This document shows positions 6,884 to 13,813 of a DNA stretch of 24,303 bases, piece after piece. Under the pieces are notes generated by a model, which was given only the letters and a program-made list of their open reading frames with translations, had not been told where the DNA came from and made no database searches. The stretch is from JBBTCJ01 sp038043285 (lineage in GTDB: Bacteria; Planctomycetota; Phycisphaerae; UBA1845): assembly GCA_038043285.1 (NCBI GenBank), contig JBBTCJ010000011.1:1-24303 (forward strand), written 5' to 3'. A program made the translations under genes and the position numbers. Positions within the stretch are counted from its first letter, which is position 1; every line of letters starts with the position of its first letter.

Positions 6884-8254
6884 ATGATCAAATTGAGTTC
6901 AGAGAACCTTCGCATTCCGAAGTTCGAGAAGCCGGTTTATATCGTGACCGGTGGACTGACCGACTATCGCAAGAGGTATCCGGAGAAGAACACCTGTGAG
7001 TTGTGCATGGAGGCGATCCGGATGGCCTCCGAGGAAAATGACCTCAAGGTGAGCCCCGAGGAGCTGCGCCGAATGGTGAATTGGTGTGTCTACTCCCAGT
7101 TCGCCGACCACTTCGGAGATCAGTTGCTTGCGGCGTCGAAAATCCATGACTACCTCGGCTTCGATCCGTTGGGCAATATCGAAGTGAAGACCGGCGGCGC
7201 GACCGGGGGCTCCGCCGTGCTTGCGGCGGCACAGGCCGTGGCCTCGGGCTATGCGACCTGTGTACCGGTGGTGGGATGGGAGCGGATGGACGAAGTCTCC
7301 ACCAAGGTGGGTAACTCGTATATCGCCAGCGCGGCCTGCAAGGATTTTGAGAGCGAGCTGGGTTGGATGTATGCCAGCTACTACGCGCTGATGGCGCAGC
7401 GGTATCAATATGAAAACAGCGTTCCGCGCGAGACGCTCGCGCGCATCGCGGTAAAGAACCATTTATATGGCTACTACTCGCCATTTGCTCAAAATCCGGG
7501 AAAGTACACGATCCAGGACGTCCTTGACAACGACATCGTGTCTCACCCGCTCTCGTTTCTTGAATGCTGCGTCATGAGCGTGGGGGCGGCCGTGTTGTTT
7601 CTTGCGGATGAGCAGACCGCCTACCGCATCACGGATCATCCGGTGCGGTTGACCGCGATCTGCGGCGGAACGCATACGCTGCGGACCGCGGACCGCCGGC
7701 ATATGCCGATCCTGCTTCTGCCGAATGAGGACGAGGGAACGTACAAGGAATACTTCACGAAAAATCGGAGCGATTGGCCGGGGTTCAGCTCGTTCCTCGC
7801 GTCGCGGATGGCCGCCTACCTGGCGTACAACATGGCAGGCATCAAAGATCCTGTGGAGGATTTCGATCTTCTGGAAACACACGATGCCTTCACCATCAGC
7901 GACGTGCAAACATACGAGGACATCGGGTTGCGTCCGTACGGGCGGGGGAGAGAGTTCATTGAGTCGGGCGACGCCTACTACGAGGGAAGGTTGCCGACGA
8001 ATATGTCCGGCGGGTTGATCGGGACCATGCATGCCGTCGGGGCGACCGGGATATTTCAGCTGGTCGAACTGATGTGGCAGTTGCAAGGAAAATACGACAA
8101 CTTCCACGGAAATGCGGAGATGTGGGAACGGTATGGGAAAAAGAAGCCGGCTGACTGGCGTAGCTTGCAGGTTCCGAACGCCAGGCGTGGCTGTGCAATC
8201 AGTCATGCGGGTACGGGAAGTCATGTGACGTGCGCGATTGTCGAGAAGGCGTGA
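6884..8254 (+). CDS. Thiolase-superfamily (SCP-x type) protein lacking the acylating cysteine; possible acyl-CoA aldolase
   Basis: The 456-residue protein has thiolase/SCP-x family landmarks: AQAVASGYATCVPVVGWERMDEV (about 116-138), ETHDAFTISDVQTYEDIGL with His333, SGGLIGTMHAVGATG with His383, and a C-terminal ISHAGTGS. At the place where thiolases have the nucleophilic cysteine (a CASG or CSSG motif after a VEN-like strand) the sequence reads VKTGGATGGS (101-110), with Gly105 in the cysteine position. Classic thiolysis through an acyl-Cys intermediate is therefore unlikely. The actinobacterial steroid aldolase Ltp2, a thiolase-fold enzyme that works with a DUF35 protein, also departs from thiolase chemistry. 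The DUF35 gene directly downstream makes the same pairing here. The alternative is a thiolase using another residue. The GAGGAG site seven bases upstream fixes the start. Confidence 0.82.
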   Translation: MIKLSSENLRIPKFEKPVYIVTGGLTDYRKRYPEKNTCELCMEAIRMASEENDLKVSPEELRRMVNWCVYSQFADHFGDQLLAASKIHDYLGFDPLGNIEVKTGGATGGSAVLAAAQAVASGYATCVPVVGWERMDEVSTKVGNSYIASAACKDFESELGWMYASYYALMAQRYQYENSVPRETLARIAVKNHLYGYYSPFAQNPGKYTIQDVLDNDIVSHPLSFLECCVMSVGAAVLFLADEQTAYRITDHPVRLTAICGGTHTLRTADRRHMPILLLPNEDEGTYKEYFTKNRSDWPGFSSFLASRMAAYLAYNMAGIKDPVEDFDLLETHDAFTISDVQTYEDIGLRPYGRGREFIESGDAYYEGRLPTNMSGGLIGTMHAVGATGIFQLVELMWQLQGKYDNFHGNAEMWERYGKKKPADWRSLQVPNARRGCAISHAGTGSHVTCAIVEKA

Positions 8255-8288
8255 GAGTGCTGGTGGTACGCTGGAAAGGCGAGTTGAA

Positions 8289-8756
8289 ATGGATTGGCCC
8301 ACGAGGTGCTTGGAAGTGTGCTCCCGGGAGCCGTTGGTCGTCAAGAACCCCAAGACTTGGCACCATGTGCACACCTACGGAGGCTGGGGAAGGTTTTTTG
8401 AGGGACTTCAGAACGAAAAGATACTGGCAACCAAATGTGTGAACCGGCAGTGTGGCGAGAAGCGATTGTTTCTTCCGCCCAGAACGGACTGTGTGGATTG
8501 CTGGCAGCGGACTGAGTGGGTCGAGACTCCGAAGACGGGGTCGATCTACACCTGGAGCGTGGTCAAGTATCCTGGGGAACTGTTCAAACTGGGGCCGGGG
8601 ACGCCGCTGATCAGCGTAGAGTTGGAGGGGGTTTGTACCAAGCTGATGAGTTGGCTTAAGGATGGGGAGCCGCGAATCGGAATGCGCGTTCGGGCCGTGT
8701 TCAACACGAAGAAGCCGACGAACACCATTCTGGATTTGGCGTGGATCCCGGCTTGA
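8289..8756 (+). CDS. DUF35 zinc-ribbon/OB-fold protein, partner of the thiolase-like enzyme
   Basis: The 155-residue product has an N-terminal helix-rich part, then a zinc ribbon with Cys50, Cys55, Cys68 and Cys71 (C-x4-C ... C-x2-C), then an OB-fold-like segment (GSIYTWSVVKYPGE to VRAVFNTKK). This is the DUF35 arrangement found next to thiolase-fold proteins: archaeal acetoacetyl-CoA thiolase/HMG-CoA synthase, benzoylsuccinyl-CoA thiolase BbsA, and ChsH2 of the steroid aldolase. In those systems it forms a stable complex with the thiolase-fold subunit and contributes to CoA-substrate binding. The start at 8289 is preferred to an upstream in-frame ATG at 8238 because the latter would overlap the thiolase gene and adds residues not typical of the family. 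An AAAGG lies nine bases before 8289. Confidence 0.85.
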   Translation: MDWPTRCLEVCSREPLVVKNPKTWHHVHTYGGWGRFFEGLQNEKILATKCVNRQCGEKRLFLPPRTDCVDCWQRTEWVETPKTGSIYTWSVVKYPGELFKLGPGTPLISVELEGVCTKLMSWLKDGEPRIGMRVRAVFNTKKPTNTILDLAWIPA

Positions 8757-8772
8757 GTATTGGGGCAGATAG

Positions 8773-9138
8773 ATGGCGGCGACCAAAGAAACTTACGGAG
8801 GGGATCCGTTTCCACCATTTGTGCGCGAGCTGGTGGAGGCGGATCTGAATATCGACGGCCTGTACGGATGGCGGCTTCCCATGGAGGGAGGGGTGCTGTT
8901 GTTCATGGCTGCGGACCGCGACGTGATTGTGCCGGAGCATCAGCACGGCGCACAGTGGGGAGTGGTGCTTTCCGGGGAGATGGAGCTGATGAGCGAAGGA
9001 AGCGAAAGGGTCTACCGACGTGGGGACGCGCATTTTATTGATGCGGCCGTTCCGCATTCGGCCAAGATCCGCAGAGGTTGGAGGGCGCTGTACGTGTTTT
9101 TGAACCCCGGACCTGGCGAGGTTCGGGCTGACTGCTGA
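8773..9138 (+). CDS. Small cupin-domain protein
   Basis: The 121-residue single-domain cupin has motif 1 as PEHQHGAQWGVVLSGEMEL (His56, His58; the usual Glu is Gln61) and motif 2 as GDAHFIDAAVPHSA (His95). Three histidines are kept, so a metal site is plausible, but the glutamate ligand is replaced. It is 16 bases downstream of the DUF35 gene and in the same direction. The role may be an isomerase- or decarboxylase-like step or ligand sensing; nothing in the sequence decides. The Shine-Dalgarno site is weak, and the chain matches the normal length for small cupins. Confidence 0.8.
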   Translation: MAATKETYGGDPFPPFVRELVEADLNIDGLYGWRLPMEGGVLLFMAADRDVIVPEHQHGAQWGVVLSGEMELMSEGSERVYRRGDAHFIDAAVPHSAKIRRGWRALYVFLNPGPGEVRADC

Positions 9139-9222
9139 ACATACCGTGCGTCGCAATATCGCGTGGTCGGATGCCCGCGATTGGGGGCGGATGGTTGCGG
9201 GCGCTGTCGGTGGGGCCGGAGG

Positions 9223-10398
9223 ATGCGAGAGTTCATCACAGGCAATCAGGCTGTCGTGCGCGGCGCGATGCGCGCCGGATGCGACTTCTTTGCCGGATAT
9301 CCGATTACACCGGCCAGTTCGATTCTTTCCGAGATGATCGCGTCGTTGGGCAGCCGCCCGGGGAGGGCGGTGCAGACGGAGGACGAAATCGCCGCGATCG
9401 GTTGCTGCATTGGGGCCGCCATGACCGGAGCGAGGGCGCTGACCGCGACATCGGGACCGGGACTGAGCCTGTACAGCGAGAACATCGGTCTGGCACAAAT
9501 GGGAGAAGTTCCACTGGTAATCGTGGACTGTCAGCGCATGGGCCCGGCTACCGGCGGCGCGACTTCAACAGGCGAGGGCGACGTGGTCTTCGCCCGGCAC
9601 GTCACGTCTGGGAGCTATCCTTTGCCGGTGTTGTCGGCTGCGGACGCCGAGTCGGCGTATTGGCTGACCTATGAGGCCTTTCGGATTGCGGAGCGCCTGC
9701 GTACGCCGGTCATCGTGTTGTTGTCCAAGGATATTTCGCTGACGCGGCAGACTTGCGATCTGGACGCGATCGACCTGCCAACTCTTACGCCTCGAAGCAC
9801 CGGAGGGCAGAGCGGTTCGACGAGACCCTATCGCGTGGACTCCCTGAAGAGCGTCCCCGATTTCGTTCCGATTGGCGGTTCCGCGCCGGTGCGGTTTACG
9901 GGTTCCATTCACGGCGAGGACGGCCTGCTCACCGCGAATCGTGGAGCCATCGATCGGAAGTTGTCGCACCTGAAAGAGAAGATCGCGGCGAACGCGGACT
10001 TGCTTGAATATGTGCGCAACGATCTGGACGCCGACGCGGAGACGTTGGTCGTTTCCTACGGCCTGGCTGACGGGGCCGCAAGAGATGCCGTCGCGGAGCT
10101 TCGGGATTCCGGTTCGCGCGTTTCGCACCTGACGTTGTATTCGCTATGGCCGATGCCGGAGAGAGCGATCCAAAAAGCGCTGACGGCGCGGATTCGGCGA
10201 GTCGTTGTGCCCGAACTGAACATCGGGTTGTATGCCGATGAGTTGCGACGCCTGGTGAAAGACGCGGACATCGAGTCGTTGACGCGCATCGATGGTGGAT
10301 TGATTCATCCGCGAACGATCGCGGCGGCTGTCTGCAACGCGGAAGCCGCCGCCAAGTTGGTGGAACGCGACGAAAGGGGCCGGTCATGTCAGTCCTGA
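9223..10398 (+). CDS. Second 2-oxoacid:acceptor oxidoreductase, alpha subunit (KorA-like)
   Basis: The 391-residue product is an alpha subunit of the KorA type. YPITP lies at 26-30 and the TPP-activating glutamate in QTEDEIAAIG (Glu53). ATSGPGLSLYSENIG and DCQRMGPATGGATSTGEGD, near 110-128, are typical of 2-oxoglutarate and branched-chain or aromatic 2-oxoacid enzymes rather than of pyruvate enzymes. The C-terminal half contains a domain II with HLTLYSLWPMPE. KorA proteins often carry the gamma domain at their N-terminus; this one does not, and gamma is instead at the C-terminus of the next gene. The start at 9223 matches the family N-terminus (MREFITGNQAV), although the GGAGG before it is unusually close, so initiation may use another codon. 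It follows the cupin by 84 bases and its 3' end overlaps the beta-gamma gene by 13 bases. Confidence 0.88.
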   Translation: MREFITGNQAVVRGAMRAGCDFFAGYPITPASSILSEMIASLGSRPGRAVQTEDEIAAIGCCIGAAMTGARALTATSGPGLSLYSENIGLAQMGEVPLVIVDCQRMGPATGGATSTGEGDVVFARHVTSGSYPLPVLSAADAESAYWLTYEAFRIAERLRTPVIVLLSKDISLTRQTCDLDAIDLPTLTPRSTGGQSGSTRPYRVDSLKSVPDFVPIGGSAPVRFTGSIHGEDGLLTANRGAIDRKLSHLKEKIAANADLLEYVRNDLDADAETLVVSYGLADGAARDAVAELRDSGSRVSHLTLYSLWPMPERAIQKALTARIRRVVVPELNIGLYADELRRLVKDADIESLTRIDGGLIHPRTIAAAVCNAEAAAKLVERDERGRSCQS

Positions 10399-11717
10399 CA
10401 ACGCTCAAGGACGAGATGTGCTACTGCCCCGGTTGCTCGCACGGGCTGGCCCTGGAACACCTCGGGGAGGCGATCGACCGGCTGGGCGTGCCGCGCGAAA
10501 AGGTGTGCCTCGTGTCAGACATCGGATGCGTCGGCACCGCGGACCGATATTTCAATTGCCATACGTTCCACGGTCTACATGGTCGATCAATCACCTATGC
10601 GGAGGGGATCAAGCGCGCCAGGCCCGACCTGCTGGTCATCGTGTTGATCGGCGATGGGGGGTGCGGGATCGGGACCGCGCATTTGGTGCACGCCGCTCGC
10701 CGCGGCGTGGGCATCAAGATCGTCGTATTCAACAACTTCAATTTTGGCATGACCGGCGGGCAGCATTCGCCGACGACGCCGGAGCGGGCGCGAACCACGA
10801 CGACGCCCGGCGGCGCGGTGGAACATCCCTTCGACATTTGTGAGACGGTCGCGGTCAGCGGCGCGGGGTACGTGGCCCGATGCGGAGTGTTTGACCCCAA
10901 TTGCGTGGAGCGCCTCGAAGCGGCGCTTCGTTACTCAGGTTTTTCGCTCGTCGACCTCTGGGAGTTGTGCGTCGCGTACTATGTTCCGGAGAACAAGTTG
11001 ACCCGGCCGGGATTAAAGGAGCTTTCGGCGCGGCTGCATATGCCGTTCGGTCTAGTTCGTGAGCGGCCGCCGAGGCCTGGTGCGGCGAGCGCGGACGGTG
11101 AGGCCGAACGGAAGCGACCTTCGTCGCCCGAGGCCATTTCGCTGCCGTGGTGCGGGCGAAGGGAAGTCTGCGTCGCGGGGTCTGCCGGTCAGCGAATTCG
11201 GTCGGCAGCCGGAGTGATCGGGGAGATGGCGGTCGCAGCCGGGTTGCACGTTGTGCAACAGGACGACTTTCCCATCACCGTGCGCAAGGGGCACTCCATA
11301 TCGAACCTCATCGTCTCATCGGGACCGGTTCATTATACCGGCGTCGAATCGCCGCACTTGATGGTCCTTCTGAGTCAGGACGGACTTTCTCGACTTCCCA
11401 TCCTTGGTGTACAAACGGAAGGCAGCCTGCTGGTGGTGGACGAGTCGCTGGGAAGCGTTCCGCCCGCCGCACGAACGATTCGAGTTGATCTTCGCCGCAT
11501 CGAAAAAGAGTCCGGTAAGCAGACAGCCGCGCTGGCCTGCCTCGTTATGGGGGTGATCGAGGCGGGTTGGATCAGCGCGGAACGTATCTTGCAGGCTGCC
11601 CAGCAGGCGCTCGTCGGACGGTACCGCGAGGAGAACCTGCGAGCGATTCGCGTCGGCGTCGATTGGCAGCAGTCCCTTTCGGAGCGATCGCCGGCGACGC
11701 CGGCGGCGTCCATGTGA
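10386..11717 (+). CDS. Second 2-oxoacid:acceptor oxidoreductase, beta-gamma fusion (KorB-KorC)
   Basis: The product is 443 residues. Residues 1-225 are the TPP-binding beta subunit: CYCPGCSHG (12-20) for the iron-sulfur cluster, LIGDGGCGIGTAHL (87-100) for TPP/Mg and FNFGMTGGQHSPTTP (118-132). A polar linker (about 226-258; PPRPGAASADGEAERKR) joins it to a gamma-subunit domain, about 260-430, with VAGSAGQRIRSAAGVIGEMA, the site-like DDFPITVRKGHSISNLIV and VDESLGSVPP. Beta-gamma is a rarer fusion order than gamma-alpha. No ferredoxin subunit is encoded next to this pair, so it may share the ferredoxin/flavin module of the first complex or use soluble ferredoxin. GAAAGGGG lies about seven bases before the ATG. 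Confidence 0.87.
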   Translation: MSVLTTLKDEMCYCPGCSHGLALEHLGEAIDRLGVPREKVCLVSDIGCVGTADRYFNCHTFHGLHGRSITYAEGIKRARPDLLVIVLIGDGGCGIGTAHLVHAARRGVGIKIVVFNNFNFGMTGGQHSPTTPERARTTTTPGGAVEHPFDICETVAVSGAGYVARCGVFDPNCVERLEAALRYSGFSLVDLWELCVAYYVPENKLTRPGLKELSARLHMPFGLVRERPPRPGAASADGEAERKRPSSPEAISLPWCGRREVCVAGSAGQRIRSAAGVIGEMAVAAGLHVVQQDDFPITVRKGHSISNLIVSSGPVHYTGVESPHLMVLLSQDGLSRLPILGVQTEGSLLVVDESLGSVPPAARTIRVDLRRIEKESGKQTAALACLVMGVIEAGWISAERILQAAQQALVGRYREENLRAIRVGVDWQQSLSERSPATPAASM

Positions 11718-11725
11718 GGTCGATC

Positions 11726-12334
11726 ATGATCCGCGAATCCAGAATTGATCGCGTTCTTAACCGGTTGCAGGCGCATTTTGGAAGCCACGTCATCATCCGT
11801 CCTCCCGCCAGCGCCGCCGAGCTTGCTCAGCTTGAGGCGTTGGTGGGTCCGATGCCGCGAGAGCTGATGATCTTCCTCATTACCTGCAACGGGTTGCGCG
11901 TGGAGGTGCAGGACACCAAGCGGGAGCAGCACCTCTGGCACATCGAGGAGATCCTGAGTTGCCTTCTAACCGCAGCCGATCCGACGATTCCCGCGGGATT
12001 CCTGCCCATTCGCGGTGACGTGACCGGGCAGCGGGATTGGCTGGCCCTGTCGGTCAACAAGGCGCACGGGTCGGTGGTGCGCTGGGATCCGTGGTCGCCG
12101 CAGTCCGAGATCGTCGCGTCGTCATTCGGGGCGTACGTGGAGGCGTGGACCCAATACCTCACCGAACAATTTCAGCCGAACGGGACGCCGACCGGCGGTC
12201 CGGCAGCGGCGTTCGACGCCAAATTCGTTGCGCGAACGGACGAAACTCTGCGGACCCTGCGGAGCGATTCGGCGATCGCCGCTTGGTTGAAGGGGTTGGA
12301 GCATCCCGTCAGTTGCGGCGAGGGTGTGGAATAG
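11726..12334 (+). CDS. SMI1/KNR4 (SUKH)-like protein
   Basis: The 202-residue protein has the SUKH fold signature: ASAAELAQLEALVG, MPRELMIFLITCNGLRVE, a middle LWHIEEI segment, then GFLPIRGD...WLALSV...GSVVRWDP and a terminal ASSFGAYVEAWTQYL helix. The C-terminal 40 residues are a family-external extension. Bacterial SUKH proteins are often immunity proteins of polymorphic toxins, but many act elsewhere, and no toxin gene is visible here. The ATG at 11726 has GAGG six bases upstream; an earlier GTG at 11714 overlaps the previous stop and is an alternative. It lies eight bases after the beta-gamma gene, so it is probably co-transcribed with the oxidoreductase operon. Confidence 0.72.
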   Translation: MIRESRIDRVLNRLQAHFGSHVIIRPPASAAELAQLEALVGPMPRELMIFLITCNGLRVEVQDTKREQHLWHIEEILSCLLTAADPTIPAGFLPIRGDVTGQRDWLALSVNKAHGSVVRWDPWSPQSEIVASSFGAYVEAWTQYLTEQFQPNGTPTGGPAAAFDAKFVARTDETLRTLRSDSAIAAWLKGLEHPVSCGEGVE

Positions 12335-12377
12335 CGGGGGGCGGCCAGGGACCGCGCCGCGGCTCAACGAAGGCGAT

Positions 12378-12407
12378 GTGACATCGGGCCGCGACTTGGT
12401 GTACACT
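12378..12407 (+). promoter_or_regulatory. Candidate selD promoter (near-leaderless)
   Basis: GTGACA (12378-12383) and TACACT (12402-12407) are separated by 18 bases. The predicted start near 12414 is about two bases before the selD ATG at 12416, and no Shine-Dalgarno site precedes that ATG, which suggests a leaderless transcript. Confidence 0.45.
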
Positions 12408-12415
12408 TCGCCGCG

Positions 12416-13462
12416 ATGAATGAATCGCGGAAAATTCGGTTGACCGATTACGCCAGTTGCGCCGGGTGAGCGGGCAAGCTCCCGATGGGGGCCTTGGCGC
12501 AGGTGCTGCGCGGCATGCGGTTTCCCTCCAACCAAAACCTGTTGGTTGGAACGGAACTTTTTGACGACGCGGGCGTGTATCGCCTGGATGCGTCGACGGC
12601 CTTGGTCTTGACCGTGGACTTCTTCCCGCCGCTGGTGGACGACCCCTATTCGTTCGGACGGATTGCAGCCGCCAATGCATTGTCCGACGTGTACGCGATG
12701 GGCGGGCGGCCCGTCGCGGTCCTCAACATCGTCGGTTTCCCGGATGACAAGCTGCCGATCGAGGTTCTGGCGGACATACTTCGCGGCGGAGCGGAGCGAA
12801 TCGAGGCTGCGGGGGCGGTCGTCGCGGGCGGGCACACCGTCCGCGACGCGGAGATCAAGTACGGTCTGGCGGTCACGGGCATCGTCCACCCGGACAGCAT
12901 TGTTACGAACGCGGGGGCCAAACCCGGCGACGTTTTGATCCTCACCAAACCCATCGGCAGCGGCGTGCTGACGACCGCTGCAAAGCGGGGCAGGATCGAC
13001 GAATCGCAGATGCACGATGCGATCGAGGCCATGACGGAATTGAACGCTGCCGCGTGCCAGGCGGCGCTGGAAATCGGCGTCCACGCCTGTACGGACATTA
13101 CCGGATTCGGGCTGATCGGCCACGTCCACGAAATGGCCTCAGCCAGCAAGGTGACAATCAAGCTGAATGCCCCTGCTGTCCCGCTTTTGCCCCTGACCTT
13201 GGAGCTTGCCCGAGAAGGGATCGTGACCCGCGCTCACAAGTCGAATCTGCAATACGTCGGGGAGAATCTTCGAGCGGTCGCGGCGGATGACACGCTGGTG
13301 AAAGTGTTGGCTGATGCCCAGACGTCGGGAGGACTGCTGCTGTCGGTGGCGCCCGATCGCGCCTCAGGTCTTCTCGAAGCACTTCGGACTCGGAAAACGC
13401 CCTGTGCCGCGCGGATCGGCACGGTGGAAGGGCCGTCGGGCGGTACGGTCGTTCTCATCTGA
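12416..13462 (+). CDS. selD: Selenophosphate synthase, selenoprotein with Sec18 encoded by TGA
   Basis: The enzyme makes monoselenophosphate from selenide and ATP for selenocysteine and selenouridine synthesis. Read from ATG 12416, the N-terminus is MNESRKIRLTDYASCAG, then TGA at 12467-12469, then AGKLPMGALAQVL. It aligns with the E. coli SelD start (LTQYSHGAGCGCK), placing UGA exactly at the catalytic Cys17 position. Reading it as Sec gives 348 residues, the usual family length. The catalytic lysine follows three positions later (Lys21). Cys15 and Sec18 form a C-x-x-U pair, and the second E. coli cysteine (Cys19) is alanine here. Downstream, DFFPPLVDDPYSFGRIAAANALSDVYAMGG, GGHTVRDAEIKYG and DAQTSGGLLLSV are standard SelD segments. 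A caller that treats TGA as stop would start at 12485 and lose the active site. A stem-loop follows the UGA. Confidence 0.93.
12470..12500 (+). promoter_or_regulatory. Candidate bacterial SECIS stem-loop of selD
   Basis: Directly after the UGA, CAAG (12475-12478) pairs with CTTG (12493-12496), and CTCC (12479-12482) pairs with GGGG (12488-12491) around a short CGATG apical part, with C12492 bulged. An outer GCG/CGC (12470-12472/12498-12500) can extend the stem. The position and size agree with the element bound by SelB in bacteria. It was folded by eye. Confidence 0.6.
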
Positions 13463-13813
13463 TCGCCCGGGAAACTCGCCATTCTTGCGGACCCACCTCT
13501 TGCACGTATTGACGAGCGAACCAGAGGTTCACCGGAGATTCCATGCGGCTCACGGATACGGCAATGATTGCGCAGCCGCGACCGCCCCATAAGTTGCACG
13601 CGCACACCAGCGTCCATCGGGATGGACCATCAAAGTTGGACATTGCTTCCAAGGCCCGGTGGCCGGTCGTCGGCTTGTAATCGACATTCATGTGCGGGGA
13701 CCTTGGCGTGCGCACTCCGAATTGGACCGCGCGGGTTCCGAATTCTTGACCGCCGGTTGGAGCCTTCCGGTGCCGACTGCTCGACGCCCAAGGGGAAGAG
13801 GTAGCCTGGGGGC
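13463..13813. other. 351-base region without a recognisable gene
   Basis: This lies between selD and the GGDEF-EAL gene. Minus-strand frames stay open over part of it (for example 13455-13862), but the translations show no family features and run into the neighbouring gene. TCCGAATT occurs twice, near 13707 and 13735. No terminator with a T-run and no clear promoter were found. Confidence 0.45.

Noticed and set aside
12122..13129. 335-residue minus-strand frame across selD
   Set aside because: The plus-strand frame is SelD with conserved motifs; the antisense frame shows none.
12485..13462. selD starting at ATG 12485, with the upstream TGA as a normal stop
   Set aside because: This would remove the active-site residue and the catalytic lysine; the 17 codons before TGA match the SelD N-terminus in frame.
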